NCBI GenBank assembly: GCA_035541995.1
Contig: DATKMG010000776.1
Span: 1-9,978 of the forward strand
DNA: 9,978 bases
DNA from: DATKMG01 sp035541995
Lineage (GTDB): Bacteria > Acidobacteriota > Terriglobia > Versatilivoradales > Versatilivoraceae
Direction: 5' to 3'
Made by a program: the position numbers and the translations under genes. The notes beneath the pieces were generated by a model that was not told the DNA's origin, did not search any database, and saw only the letters and a program-made list of their open reading frames with translations. Shown one piece after another: positions 1 through 6,863 of this stretch (its first letter is position 1; each line of letters opens with the position of its first letter).

Positions 1-268
1 CAGATGAAGCTAACGGTGGACCCCACCATCGCAGACGCTCGGTATGTCTACTACTTCTTTCGTCTACCTGCGACGGTTCAGAAGGTAATTAACCATGCCT
101 CTCTGCCGCAGAGATTATTGTTCCTCCTCCAAATGTTCAGCGAGACTTTCACGAATTTGTCGAGCCACTGATAGATCAGGCGAGGTTCTGCAAGTTCAGA
201 ATCAAGCGCTCCGCGCCGCCCGCGACCTGCTGCTGCCGCGCCTGATGAGCAGGGAGATTGCGGTATGA
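1..268 (+). pseudogene. hsdS: Type I restriction-modification specificity subunit HsdS, C-terminal remnant (frameshifted)
   Basis: This is the 3' end of a decayed specificity-subunit gene, and its 5' part lies outside the window. HsdS holds the two target-recognition domains that direct the type I methylase and nuclease complex to DNA. Three stretches in three frames read as one HsdS tail. Frame 1 (1 to about 98) gives 'LTVDPTIADARYVYYFF' and 'VQKVINHA', like the region before the second central helix. Frame 3 (about 99-185) gives 'EIIVPPPNVQRDFHEFVEPL', the usual 'PPxxxQ' boundary of a recognition domain. Frame 2 (185-268) gives 'NQALRAARDLLLPRLMS' and ends REIAV-stop, matching the usual LLPxLxSGEI tail except that R replaces the usual G. 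The frame 3 to frame 2 shift near 185 fits loss of one G. The frame 1 to frame 3 change near 99 also seems to have lost some codons. The TGA overlaps an ATG at 265, the normal ATGA coupling to hsdR. The gene cannot make an intact protein. Confidence 0.8.
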
Positions 269-1322
269 ACACTCCTGGGAGCGCCGCGCCCCAGCGCGGC
301 CTAGAACGCCGAGACCTTCGGGCCGCAGGGAACGCTGGGGCGCACCTCAGAGCGGGACGTGGTACTGGTGCGGGACCTCCGCGCGGCGCTCGCACGCTTG
401 AATCCATTCATCCCCGAGGTGGCCCGCGAACAGGCGATCGAGAAGCTGACGCACAGTGACTTCGCCCGCTCTCTTCTCCAGCACAACCGCGAGTTCTACG
501 GCTTCATCCGTGGGGGGGTGCCCGTCGAGTAGTGCGATGAGAACGGCGAGACGTGTCACGCCCATGCCCGGGTGATCGACTTCCGAAACCCGGGCAACAA
601 CCGCTTTCTTGCCGCGCGCGAGTTGAAGATTCAGGGCCAACGGGCGCCGCACTATAACCGGCGGGCGGACCTGGTATGCCTCGTCAACGGCCCACCTGGC
701 GAAGAATTTGCCGAGGAGCTCACGGTGGATTTGAGCAAGATCGACTTCGCGAAGCTGCGGGACGAATTCGCGAAGAAGGTCCGCCGAAAGCACGCCGCCC
801 TTCAAGACATCCGCGACGTGGTGGAGAAGAAGCTTGCCGAGATGCTCGCGCACAACCCGTTGCGGATGGACTACTACAAGAAATACCAGGAGATCATCGC
901 AGACTACAATCGGGAGAAGGATCAGGCGACGGTCGAGGCGACGTTTGCGCAGTTGGTTGCGCTAGCTAGCCGCCAGTCTTGATGCGGAACAGCGCCGTGC
1001 GGCCGAGGAAGGCCTCAGCGACAGCGAGCTGGCCCTGTTCGACCTGCTGTTCAAGGAAAACATCGATAAAACCGATCGCGAGCGCCTGAAACAAGCCAGC
1101 AAGAGGCTGTTGGCGTCACTGCGAGAGTTGCTCACGCCGATGCACAACTGGACACAGAATACGTCAACTCAGGCCGAGGTCAGGATCTTCATCTTAGATA
1201 GTCTCTACCGGTCGCTGCCCCGGCCGCCATTCACCGAAGAGGAGACTGAAGTCGTCGCGAGTCGTGTGTATGATTACATTTGGCAGCGGAGTGTAAGCGG
1301 CCAGAGTCTTGTGGCGGCTTAG
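265..1322 (+). pseudogene. hsdR: Type I restriction enzyme R subunit HsdR, internally deleted and frameshifted
   Basis: An intact HsdR, usually around 1,000 residues, carries an N-terminal PD-(D/E)XK nuclease, a two-part translocase motor and a helical C-terminal region. Here only the two ends remain. In frame 2, codons from 305 give 'SERDVVLVRDLRAALARLNP', 'NREFYGFIRGGV' and, after a TAG at 530, 'RVIDFRNPGNNRF' and 'RRADLVCLVNG', the HsdR N-terminal core. At about 692-704 the reading passes in frame into the C-terminal region ('SKIDFAKLRDEFAKK', 'YQEIIADYNREKD'). The ExK part of the nuclease site and the whole motor are missing. A stop at 980 follows a frameshift. In frame 3 the C-terminus continues ('GLSDSELALFDLLFKE', 'RVYDYIWQRS') to a TAG at 1320. 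The ATG at 265 overlaps the hsdS stop, but it is in frame 1 and a TAG lies at 302 in frame 2, so the original start is not recoverable. This is a non-functional remnant; whether the 572-982 stretch is expressed cannot be told. Confidence 0.85.
961..970 (+). repeat. Tandem CTAG duplication that frameshifts hsdR
   Basis: The bases GCTAGCTAGC contain CTAG twice in tandem (962-965 and 966-969). Removing one copy joins the frame 2 and frame 3 parts of hsdR into one uninterrupted reading, 'QLVALAASLDAEQRRAAEEG', which fits the family well. The duplication is therefore the likely cause of the frameshift. That is an inference from the reading frames. Confidence 0.7.
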
Positions 1323-1418
1323 AGCTTTGCGGTAGGTCGGAACACACCATGTCGAAGCGGTCAATTCTACTGATGATGCGCCATCCACTTGCCTTCTCTC
1401 TCAAAATGGTACTAATGA
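1323..1418. other. Short spacer between the hsdR remnant and the fabF stop (convergent ends)
   Basis: The 96 bases lie between the plus-strand hsdR pseudogene and the minus-strand end of fabF. I found no stem followed by a T-run on either strand, so no intrinsic terminator can be called for the fab operon. I also saw no repeat, tRNA end or integrase-type attachment site that would mark the island edge. Confidence 0.5.
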
Positions 1419-2657
1419 CTATTCGTAGCGCTTCATCAGAATGGCGGCGTTAGTTCCTCCGAAGCCGAACGAGTTAGAGAGGGCATACTCGAAATTGCCC
1501 GTCCTACAGAGGTTGGGGACATAGTCCAGATCGCAATCCGGATCCGGGGTCTCGTAATTGATGGTAGGGGGAATCTTCTGGCGGGCGATGGCCAATGCCA
1601 TAATACCTCCCTCCAGACCGCCGGCCGCACCCAGCAAGTGTCCGGTCATAGACTTAGTGGAACTGATGGCCACCTTATAAGCGTGATGGCCAAAGACCCG
1701 CTTAATAGCTGCCGTTTCGATCTTGTCGTTGTAAGGAGTGGAAGTCCCGTGAGCGTTAATGTAGCCCACTTGTTCCGGCTGAATGCCCGCATCCTTGAGA
1801 GTCGCCAACATCACTCGATAGGCTCCGTCACCGTCTTCGGCAGGCGCAGTAATATGAAATGCATCGGAGGTCATTCCGTAACCAGCCATCTCGGCCAGGA
1901 TCCGCGCACCCCTCCGTTTGGCCATTTCCAGTTCTTCCAGGATCAGGATCCCGGCTCCTTCCCCGATCACGAATCCGTCCCGATCCTTGTCAAAGGGGCG
2001 GCTGGCCCGAGCCGGGTCATTATTTCTGTTTGACAAGGCTCTCATTGAGGCAAACCCACCTACCCCCATCGGAGTAATTGCAGCTTCAGACCCTCCGCAA
2101 ATCATGGCGTCAGCTTCTCCACGGGAAATGATCCGGAAAGCGTCCCCGATGGCATGAGAACTGGAGGAACAAGCGGTGCAGGTAGACGAATTGGGACCCT
2201 TGGCCTTATAACGAATCGATACCCGGCCCGAGGCAAGATTAATGATCGCAGCGGGAATGAAAAATGGGGAGATGCGGCGAGGACCCCCTTTGAGGAGTTC
2301 CTCATGTTCCTTCTCGATGGTGGAAAACCCTCCAATTCCGGATCCGATGTAAACTCCGACCCGAGGCTCCAGTTCAGGACTGATCTCGAGACCTGCCGAT
2401 TTCATGGCAAAATGAGCCGCAGCAATGGCGTAGTGGATGAAAGGGTCCATTTTCTTGACTTCTTTTTTCTCGATCCAGTTTAGAGGATCGAACCCTTTGA
2501 TTTCAGCGGCTATTCGGACTGAGTATTGAGAAGTGTCGAAACGGGTGATGGGACAAACGCCACTCTTTCCGGCAAGAAGCCCTTCCCAGGTTTCCTCTGT
2601 GCCGATCCCTAATGCTGAAACCAGCCCGACACCAGTTACTACGACTCTCCGTTTCAA
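1419..2657 (-). CDS. fabF: Beta-ketoacyl-ACP synthase II (FabF, KAS II)
   Basis: This cytoplasmic enzyme condenses malonyl-ACP with a growing acyl-ACP, extending the chain by two carbons. The 412-residue length is normal. The thiolase-fold catalytic triad is complete: Cys163 in 'TACSSSSHAIG', His303 in 'NAHGTSTPYND' and His340 in 'STKSMTGHLLGAAGG', with Lys335 nearby and the 'NSFGFGGTNAA' loop near 395-405. These numbers equal those of E. coli FabF. The His-His pair separates it from FabH, which has His-Asn. The nucleophile is followed by SSSS instead of the more usual AxG-type residues. The start codon is TTG, chosen because a GAGGAGG ribosome site sits 7 bases before it and translation begins MKRRVVVTGVG as in the family. 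It is the last gene of the operon, 108 bases after acpP. A 14-base stem (2730-2743, CTGGC and GCCAG) lies in that gap but has no T-run after it. Confidence 0.97.
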   Translation of the reverse strand: MKRRVVVTGVGLVSALGIGTEETWEGLLAGKSGVCPITRFDTSQYSVRIAAEIKGFDPLNWIEKKEVKKMDPFIHYAIAAAHFAMKSAGLEISPELEPRVGVYIGSGIGGFSTIEKEHEELLKGGPRRISPFFIPAAIINLASGRVSIRYKAKGPNSSTCTACSSSSHAIGDAFRIISRGEADAMICGGSEAAITPMGVGGFASMRALSNRNNDPARASRPFDKDRDGFVIGEGAGILILEELEMAKRRGARILAEMAGYGMTSDAFHITAPAEDGDGAYRVMLATLKDAGIQPEQVGYINAHGTSTPYNDKIETAAIKRVFGHHAYKVAISSTKSMTGHLLGAAGGLEGGIMALAIARQKIPPTINYETPDPDCDLDYVPNLCRTGNFEYALSNSFGFGGTNAAILMKRYE

Positions 2658-2664
2658 GATAAAG

Positions 2665-2671
2665 CCTCCTC
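2665..2671 (-). promoter_or_regulatory. Ribosome binding site of fabF (decides a TTG start)
   Basis: On the minus strand the sequence reads GAGGAGG, 7 bases before the TTG at 2657. It is one of the best Shine-Dalgarno matches seen in this operon and supports TTG as the true start. It may offset the weaker start codon. Confidence 0.85.
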
Positions 2672-2765
2672 AGTTTCTTGCGGAAATGAAGATCTCGGGC
2701 TGGGTGCCACAACATCCCGGCTCCATATCCTGGCCAAAGCCAGAAACCTCAGGGAAAAAGGCATG

Positions 2766-3008
2766 TTAGGACTTAGCGTTCTTCTCAATGTAAGAGATGG
2801 CATCGGCCACGGTCTGGATCTTCTCAGCGTCTTCGTCGGGAATCTCAAGCCCAAAGCCTTCCTCGAAGGCCATGACGAGTTCCACGGTGTCCAGCGAATC
2901 GGCTCCAAGATCATCCACAAAGGAGGCTGTCGGCGTCACTTCCGACTCATCTACTCCCAATTGCTCGACAATGATCTGTTTCACTTTCTCCTCAACTGAA
3001 GCTGCCAT
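2766..3008 (-). CDS. acpP: Acyl carrier protein
   Basis: This 80-residue acidic protein carries the growing acyl chain on a 4'-phosphopantetheine arm. The attachment site is Ser38 in 'DLGADSLDTVELVMAFEE', the hallmark of the family, and the four-helix layout and length are normal. The ATG is preceded by GAGGAG with a 7-base gap, a strong ribosome site that suits a very abundant protein. It lies 51 bases after fabG and 108 bases before fabF, the usual fabG-acpP-fabF order, so FabG, FabD and FabF all act on its product. It needs a phosphopantetheinyl transferase (AcpS) encoded elsewhere. Confidence 0.98.
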   Translation of the reverse strand: MAASVEEKVKQIIVEQLGVDESEVTPTASFVDDLGADSLDTVELVMAFEEGFGLEIPDEDAEKIQTVADAISYIEKNAKS

Positions 3009-3059
3009 TCTGATTCTCCTCTTGTTATTGGGATTTCGGTAATATGATTGTTTAGATCA

Positions 3060-3800
3060 TTACATGTACATTCCACCGTTGACATTCAGCACCTGACCGG
3101 TGATGTAACCAGCCTCATCGGACGCCAGGAATTTCACAGCATTGGCCACATCCTGGTCGGTCCCCATCCTGTTGAGTGGGACCCTCTCAAGAAGTCGAGT
3201 GCGAGCAGCTTCGGGCAGGGCCTGAGTCATGGCCGTATCGATGAACCCAGGGGCCACGGCATTAACTGTAATATTCCGGGAAGCCACTTCTTGGGCCACG
3301 GTCTTAGTCAATCCGATGACTCCTGCTTTAGAGGCCGCGTAATTGGCCTGTCCCGCGTTCCCCATCAAGCCCACGACCGACGCAATATTAATAATCCGAC
3401 CCGACCTTTGTTTCAACATGATCTTGATGGCCTCTTGAGTGCAGAGAAACACGCCGGTCAAGTTCGTTTGTAGAACCAGGTCCCATTCCTCCTGCTTCAT
3501 GCGCAAGATAAGGCCGTCCCGTGTGATCCCCGCATTATTGACCAGGATATCCAATCGACCGAATTGTCCAATCAGACTTTCAAAGGCCGCTTTGACCTGA
3601 GCGCCATCTGTCACATTTAGCTGGACGCTCCATCCTCTCCTGCCGAACGCTTCAATCTCTTTCACCACGTCCGGGAGTTTTACCGGATTGTAGTCGCCGA
3701 CGACCACATGGGCCCCCGCCTGCGCCAAGGCCAAGGCACAGGCTCGACCAATTCCCTGGGCACCTCCTGTGACAAATGCAACTTTGTCTTCTAATAGCAT
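3060..3800 (-). CDS. fabG: 3-oxoacyl-ACP reductase (FabG)
   Basis: This cytoplasmic short-chain dehydrogenase reduces 3-oxoacyl-ACP to 3-hydroxyacyl-ACP with NADPH, the first reduction in each elongation cycle. The 246 residues are standard. The Rossmann cofactor motif 'TGGAQGIG' is at 11-18 and 'NNAG' at 88-91. The catalytic set is Asn113, Ser141, Tyr154 and Lys158 ('YAASK'). The C-terminus 'ITGQVLNVNGGMYM' is typical of true FabG rather than other members of the superfamily. The ATG is followed by LLEDKVAFVTGG, the expected start, although the ribosome site is weak. It lies 128 bases after fabD, a spacer filled by the heptanucleotide arrays, and 51 bases before acpP. Its position between fabD and acpP supports the assignment. 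Confidence 0.96.
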   Translation of the reverse strand: MLLEDKVAFVTGGAQGIGRACALALAQAGAHVVVGDYNPVKLPDVVKEIEAFGRRGWSVQLNVTDGAQVKAAFESLIGQFGRLDILVNNAGITRDGLILRMKQEEWDLVLQTNLTGVFLCTQEAIKIMLKQRSGRIINIASVVGLMGNAGQANYAASKAGVIGLTKTVAQEVASRNITVNAVAPGFIDTAMTQALPEAARTRLLERVPLNRMGTDQDVANAVKFLASDEAGYITGQVLNVNGGMYM

Positions 3801-3832
3801 AAGCCGTCCGGTTGGGCAAACATTAATCAGAA

Positions 3833-3906
3833 GGATGAAGGTTTAAGGCTAAAGTATGAATCTCCTCTCGCTTCTGCCTTCATCCTTCGTCCTTCATACT
3901 TCAGAC
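3833..3906. repeat. Two inverted arrays of TTC-type heptanucleotide repeats in the fabD-fabG spacer
   Basis: On the plus strand 3872-3906 divides into five heptamers: TTCTGCC, TTCATCC, TTCGTCC, TTCATAC, TTCAGAC. On the minus strand 3860 down to 3833 divides into four: TTCATAC, TTTAGCC, TTAAACC, TTCATCC. The two arrays face each other across about 11 bases. Exact complementary arms are 3831-3841 with 3877-3887 (11 bp) and 3852-3860 with 3893-3901 (9 bp). These arms interleave, so in the fabD-fabG mRNA they could form alternative hairpins or a pseudoknot. Short tandem heptanucleotide repeats of this kind are known from cyanobacteria and other phyla; no function is established. Confidence 0.75.
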
Positions 3907-3928
3907 TTTTGTTCTCCCCCCTCTCCTT

Positions 3929-4870
3929 TCATTCAGTCTTTGACAAGAATGTCAGAGTTTCATTCAGACTCTTCTCGTTTTCCACGTTGGCCAGTTTCAG
4001 GTTGCGGTCAATTTGCCTGAGCAGCCCCGACAGGATACGCCCAGGCCCAACCTCCACAAAGAACTCCACACCCCGACGGATGAGGAATTGCATGGATTCT
4101 GTCCAGCGAACCGGAGAGCAGACCTGCCGGACCAGGGAATCGCCAATCCTGGCGGAAGTCGCCACTTCGACTGCGTCCACGTTATTTACGAGCGGGAATG
4201 CAGGCTCGGAAAAACACAATCGGGCGATATCCTGCTGCAACTGGATTTCCGCCGGCCGCATCAGGGCACAGTGAAAAGGCGCACTGACAGGGAGTGGCGC
4301 AGCCCTCTTGGCTCCTCGGTCCTTGGCAAGCTTCATCGCTCGCTGCACTGCACCGGCAGATCCCGCAATAACGGTCTGTTGAGGAGAATTGAAGTTGGCC
4401 GGCGAGACGATCTCACCCTGGGCCGCTTCTGCACAAATCCCCATGAGGACTTCTTCGTCCAGACCCAGAATGGCCGCCATGGCGCCCTGGCCAATGGGTA
4501 CGGCTTCCTGCATATAGCGCCCCCGGTTTCTCACCAGCGTTAACGCTTCGGGGAGGCCCAAGGCTCCGGTGGCCACTAGCGCTGAATACTCGCCCAGACT
4601 GTGCCCCGCGACATAATCGGGCTGAATTCCATTGGCGGCGAGCACACCGTAGGCTGCCACAGATACTGCCAAAATTGCGGGCTGCGTGTTTTGGGTCAAC
4701 TTCAATTCGTCTTCCGGCCCCTCAAAACAAAGTTGACTCAAAGAGAATCCCAACACCCGGTCCGCTTCCTCAAAGACCTCCCGGGCCGGTTCGTATTTCT
4801 CGAACAGCTCTTTTCCCATCCCGGGATACTGGGAAGCCTGCCCCGGAAAGATAAAGGCAATGTGGCTCAT
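3929..4870 (-). CDS. fabD: Malonyl-CoA:ACP transacylase (FabD)
   Basis: This cytoplasmic enzyme moves malonyl from CoA to acyl carrier protein, supplying the extender unit for FabF. The 313 residues match the family (about 310). The motif 'FPGQASQYPGMGKELF' holds the oxyanion Gln11. Ser91 in 'GHSLGEYSALVATGA' is the nucleophile, Arg116 in 'RNRGRYMQEAVP' binds the malonyl carboxylate, and His200 in 'VSAPFHCALM' is the catalytic histidine. I start at the ATG at 4870, which gives MSHIAFIFPGQ. An earlier in-frame TTG at 4897 would overlap plsX and add nine atypical residues. The ATG is 2 bases after the plsX stop and has no clear Shine-Dalgarno, so translation is probably coupled to plsX. In many bacteria fabH lies between plsX and fabD; here it does not. 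Confidence 0.97.
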   Translation of the reverse strand: MSHIAFIFPGQASQYPGMGKELFEKYEPAREVFEEADRVLGFSLSQLCFEGPEDELKLTQNTQPAILAVSVAAYGVLAANGIQPDYVAGHSLGEYSALVATGALGLPEALTLVRNRGRYMQEAVPIGQGAMAAILGLDEEVLMGICAEAAQGEIVSPANFNSPQQTVIAGSAGAVQRAMKLAKDRGAKRAAPLPVSAPFHCALMRPAEIQLQQDIARLCFSEPAFPLVNNVDAVEVATSARIGDSLVRQVCSPVRWTESMQFLIRRGVEFFVEVGPGRILSGLLRQIDRNLKLANVENEKSLNETLTFLSKTE

Positions 4871-4872
4871 CG

Positions 4873-5910
4873 TTAGTTGATCATGAGGCTTTGGCAATGG
4901 CCTGGCTGCAAATTGCCCAGTGCTTTGATTTCCTTTTCGATTTTCTCATTGAGCTTGTTCAAGCAAAGCATATGAGCAATGCGGATGGCATTCTTGATGG
5001 CTTTAGCCGTGGAACGGCCGTGGCAAATAATGGCGACGCCCCTGATTCCCAGTAATGGGGCTCCTCCCGTCTCCGCATAATCGACCCGCGCTTTGAAATT
5101 TCTGAACGCTCTGCGGGTCAGCAAGCCCCCGATTTGGGAAATAGGGTCGCTGGAAAGGTCCTTTTTCAAGAGAATGCTGATCATTTCAGTCAGGCCCTCG
5201 CCGGTCTTGAGGGAAACGTTGCCGATAAAACCGTCGCAGACGATAACATCTACCTCCCCTTTGAAGACGTCACGGCCCTCTACGTTCCCCACAAAATTAA
5301 ACGGGGCCGTTTTCAGGAGGCGAAACGCTTCCTTGGTGAGCTCATTCCCTTTGCTTTCCTCTTCCCCGATGGACAGCAAACCGACCTTGGGCCGGTCATT
5401 TTTGAAAACCAGGCGAGAGAAGATTTCCCCCATAATGGCAAATTGGGCCAAGTGCTGCGGCTTGCAGTCGACGTTGGCACCCGCATCGATCAACAGGGCG
5501 GGTCTCAATTTGGCAGTGGGGAGGATGGCCGCCAGGGCCGGTCGGTCCACATTGGCAAGAGAGCCAAGCACCAGCTTGGCAATGGCCATGCAGGCCCCGG
5601 TATTTCCGGCGCTAACGACCCCATCCGCTTTGCCCTCCTTGACGAGCTGGGCAGCCACCCGCATGGAGGAATCTTTCTTCTTGCGGATAGCGGAAGAGAC
5701 CGGTTCGTCCATGGCTATGCTCTCACTGGCGTGCACAATCTCGATGGGCAGGTTACCTGTCCGGTACTTTCGCAGATCTTGCTGGATTCGATCCTTGGCT
5801 CCGACCAGAAACACTCCCACCGGGTACTCTTGAACGGCCTGGACACTCCCCTGAACCTCCATTTGAGGAGCCAGATCACCGCCCATTGCGTCGACAGCAA
5901 TCCTAATCAT
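4873..5910 (-). CDS. plsX: Phosphate acyltransferase PlsX (acyl-ACP:phosphate acyltransferase)
   Basis: PlsX converts acyl-ACP and phosphate to acyl-phosphate, which PlsY uses to acylate glycerol-3-phosphate, so it joins fatty acid synthesis to phospholipid synthesis. It acts at the inner face of the membrane. Family motifs include 'IAVDAMGGDLAP' at 4-15, 'ADGVVSAGNTGA' near 95-106, 'IDAGANVDCKP' near 141-151, 'CDGFIGNVSLKTGEG' near 225-239 and 'LLGIRGVAIICHGRS' near 286-300. I choose the ATG at 5910, giving 345 residues, because the family begins a few residues before DAMGGD. An in-frame TTG at 5946 would add 12 residues. Neither start has a clear ribosome site. The gene is 120 bases after rpmF and 2 bases before fabD. 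The last residues, 'LGNLQPGHCQSLMIN', are a variable tail. Confidence 0.95.
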   Translation of the reverse strand: MIRIAVDAMGGDLAPQMEVQGSVQAVQEYPVGVFLVGAKDRIQQDLRKYRTGNLPIEIVHASESIAMDEPVSSAIRKKKDSSMRVAAQLVKEGKADGVVSAGNTGACMAIAKLVLGSLANVDRPALAAILPTAKLRPALLIDAGANVDCKPQHLAQFAIMGEIFSRLVFKNDRPKVGLLSIGEEESKGNELTKEAFRLLKTAPFNFVGNVEGRDVFKGEVDVIVCDGFIGNVSLKTGEGLTEMISILLKKDLSSDPISQIGGLLTRRAFRNFKARVDYAETGGAPLLGIRGVAIICHGRSTAKAIKNAIRIAHMLCLNKLNEKIEKEIKALGNLQPGHCQSLMIN

Positions 5911-6030
5911 AGGTGCAGTTGTGGAAACAATCCCAAGTTCAGACAATTCTATCTGTCAAGGTGGAATTCTGTTCTCCGCGGCTTCGAATGGAGGATAGGC
6001 CAGCGAAGTCCCGAATTGACAGTATCAGAA

Positions 6031-6213
6031 CTACTCCTCTCGCACCTCAATAACTTCGCGGCCGTTATAGTACCCGCAATGTGGACATGCCCGGTGGGGC
6101 ATCTTCATTTCATGGCAATTCGGGCACTCCGAAGTGGAAGGGGCCGTCAGGAAATCATGAGCTCGCCTTTTGTTCCGTCGAGACTTGGAGTGGCGGCGTT
6201 TCGGGTTTGGCAT
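6031..6213 (-). CDS. rpmF: 50S ribosomal protein L32
   Basis: L32 is a small protein of the large ribosomal subunit. The 60 residues begin 'MPNPKRRHSKSRRNKRRAH', the basic family signature. They then carry a zinc-ribbon of two CxxC pairs, Cys30/Cys33 ('CPNC') and Cys43/Cys46 ('CPHC'), so this is the zinc-binding (C+) form. The ATG is preceded by an AAGGA ribosome site at normal spacing. It lies between the DUF177 gene (85 bases upstream) and plsX (120 bases downstream), the conserved yceD-rpmF-plsX arrangement. That arrangement couples ribosome production to lipid synthesis in many bacteria. Confidence 0.97.
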   Translation of the reverse strand: MPNPKRRHSKSRRNKRRAHDFLTAPSTSECPNCHEMKMPHRACPHCGYYNGREVIEVREE

Positions 6214-6298
6214 GTCGGTTTCCTTCTAAAAGATAGGTCTCAGAGATAGGCCTCGGTGAGGTTGTATCCGCGCCTGTTAGGCTCAGTGCTCATGAGAC

Positions 6299-6829
6299 TC
6301 ACTTCTGAGACATCTGGCTTTTAATCTTAATCAAAGGAGCCAGGCGGGGGTCGGCCTCTGACTCCTGGCAATCACAATCCTTGAAATTCCGGTTCCCCCC
6401 ACAGTGGGGACATAACCCCTTGCAGTCTTCCCGGCACATGGGTTTCATGGGTAAGGACAGGAGAATCTGTTCCCTTACAATGTCGGTCACATCGATAAAA
6501 TAGTCGTTGAAAAATCCGACCTCAGTGTCCATTTCTGTCAGTGCGATTTCTCCTGACAGGCTTGACCCTGAATTAGACTGATAAAACAGGTCGAATTCAG
6601 GTGACAATTGCATCCTGACCGAGTCCAAACAGCGGGCACAACCTAACTCTAAAGAGACCTTTAAGTTGCCTCGCAGCCGTACCTGCATCCCATGTTTTTC
6701 GGCCACCAAATTCACAAGGGGGTTCTCGACGACCCTTCCTTCGCTGGGTCGCAGGCCCAATTGGTCAGGAAGAAATTCCCCCTCAACCCTGAGGGGACCA
6801 TTCTCTAACTCTCTGACATCGATGCGCAT
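6299..6829 (-). CDS. yceD: DUF177 / YceD family protein
   Basis: This 176-residue protein belongs to the YceD (DUF177) family, which is almost always encoded just before rpmF. Family members have been tied to 23S rRNA accumulation, but the molecular activity is not settled. Cysteine pairs are visible: Cys64/Cys67 in 'LGCARCLDSV', and a C-terminal cluster at 132, 136, 140, 143, 152 and 154 in 'MCREDCKGLCPHCGGN' and 'DCDC', probably a metal site. The segment 'IDVTDIVREQILLSLPMKP' is a family signature. The start is the ATG at 6829, preceded by only a weak GGAA. It is the first gene of the fab operon, about 28 bases after the predicted transcription start. Confidence 0.9.
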   Translation of the reverse strand: MRIDVRELENGPLRVEGEFLPDQLGLRPSEGRVVENPLVNLVAEKHGMQVRLRGNLKVSLELGCARCLDSVRMQLSPEFDLFYQSNSGSSLSGEIALTEMDTEVGFFNDYFIDVTDIVREQILLSLPMKPMCREDCKGLCPHCGGNRNFKDCDCQESEADPRLAPLIKIKSQMSQK

Positions 6830-6863
6830 ACTGGCTTCCGCGGCGCAAGGCGCAAAAGCTTCT

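Noticed and set aside
283..300. Inverted repeat GCCGCG / CGCGGC near the start of hsdR as a regulatory hairpin
   Set aside because: Six GC pairs arise easily in this GC-rich stretch and the gene around it is dead.
347..853. 168-codon open stretch on the minus strand opposite hsdR
   Set aside because: It is the complement of the conserved HsdR coding sequence in a GC-rich region, and its translation shows no family signal.
2728..2745. Stem between acpP and fabF (CTGGC, 4-base loop, GCCAG) as a terminator
   Set aside because: Only five strong pairs plus two weak ones, and no T-run follows on the minus strand; fabF shows no promoter of its own, so readthrough is needed.
5134..6249. Long plus-strand open stretch (371 codons) across plsX and rpmF
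   Set aside because: It is antisense to two clearly identified genes and its translation has no recognisable motif.
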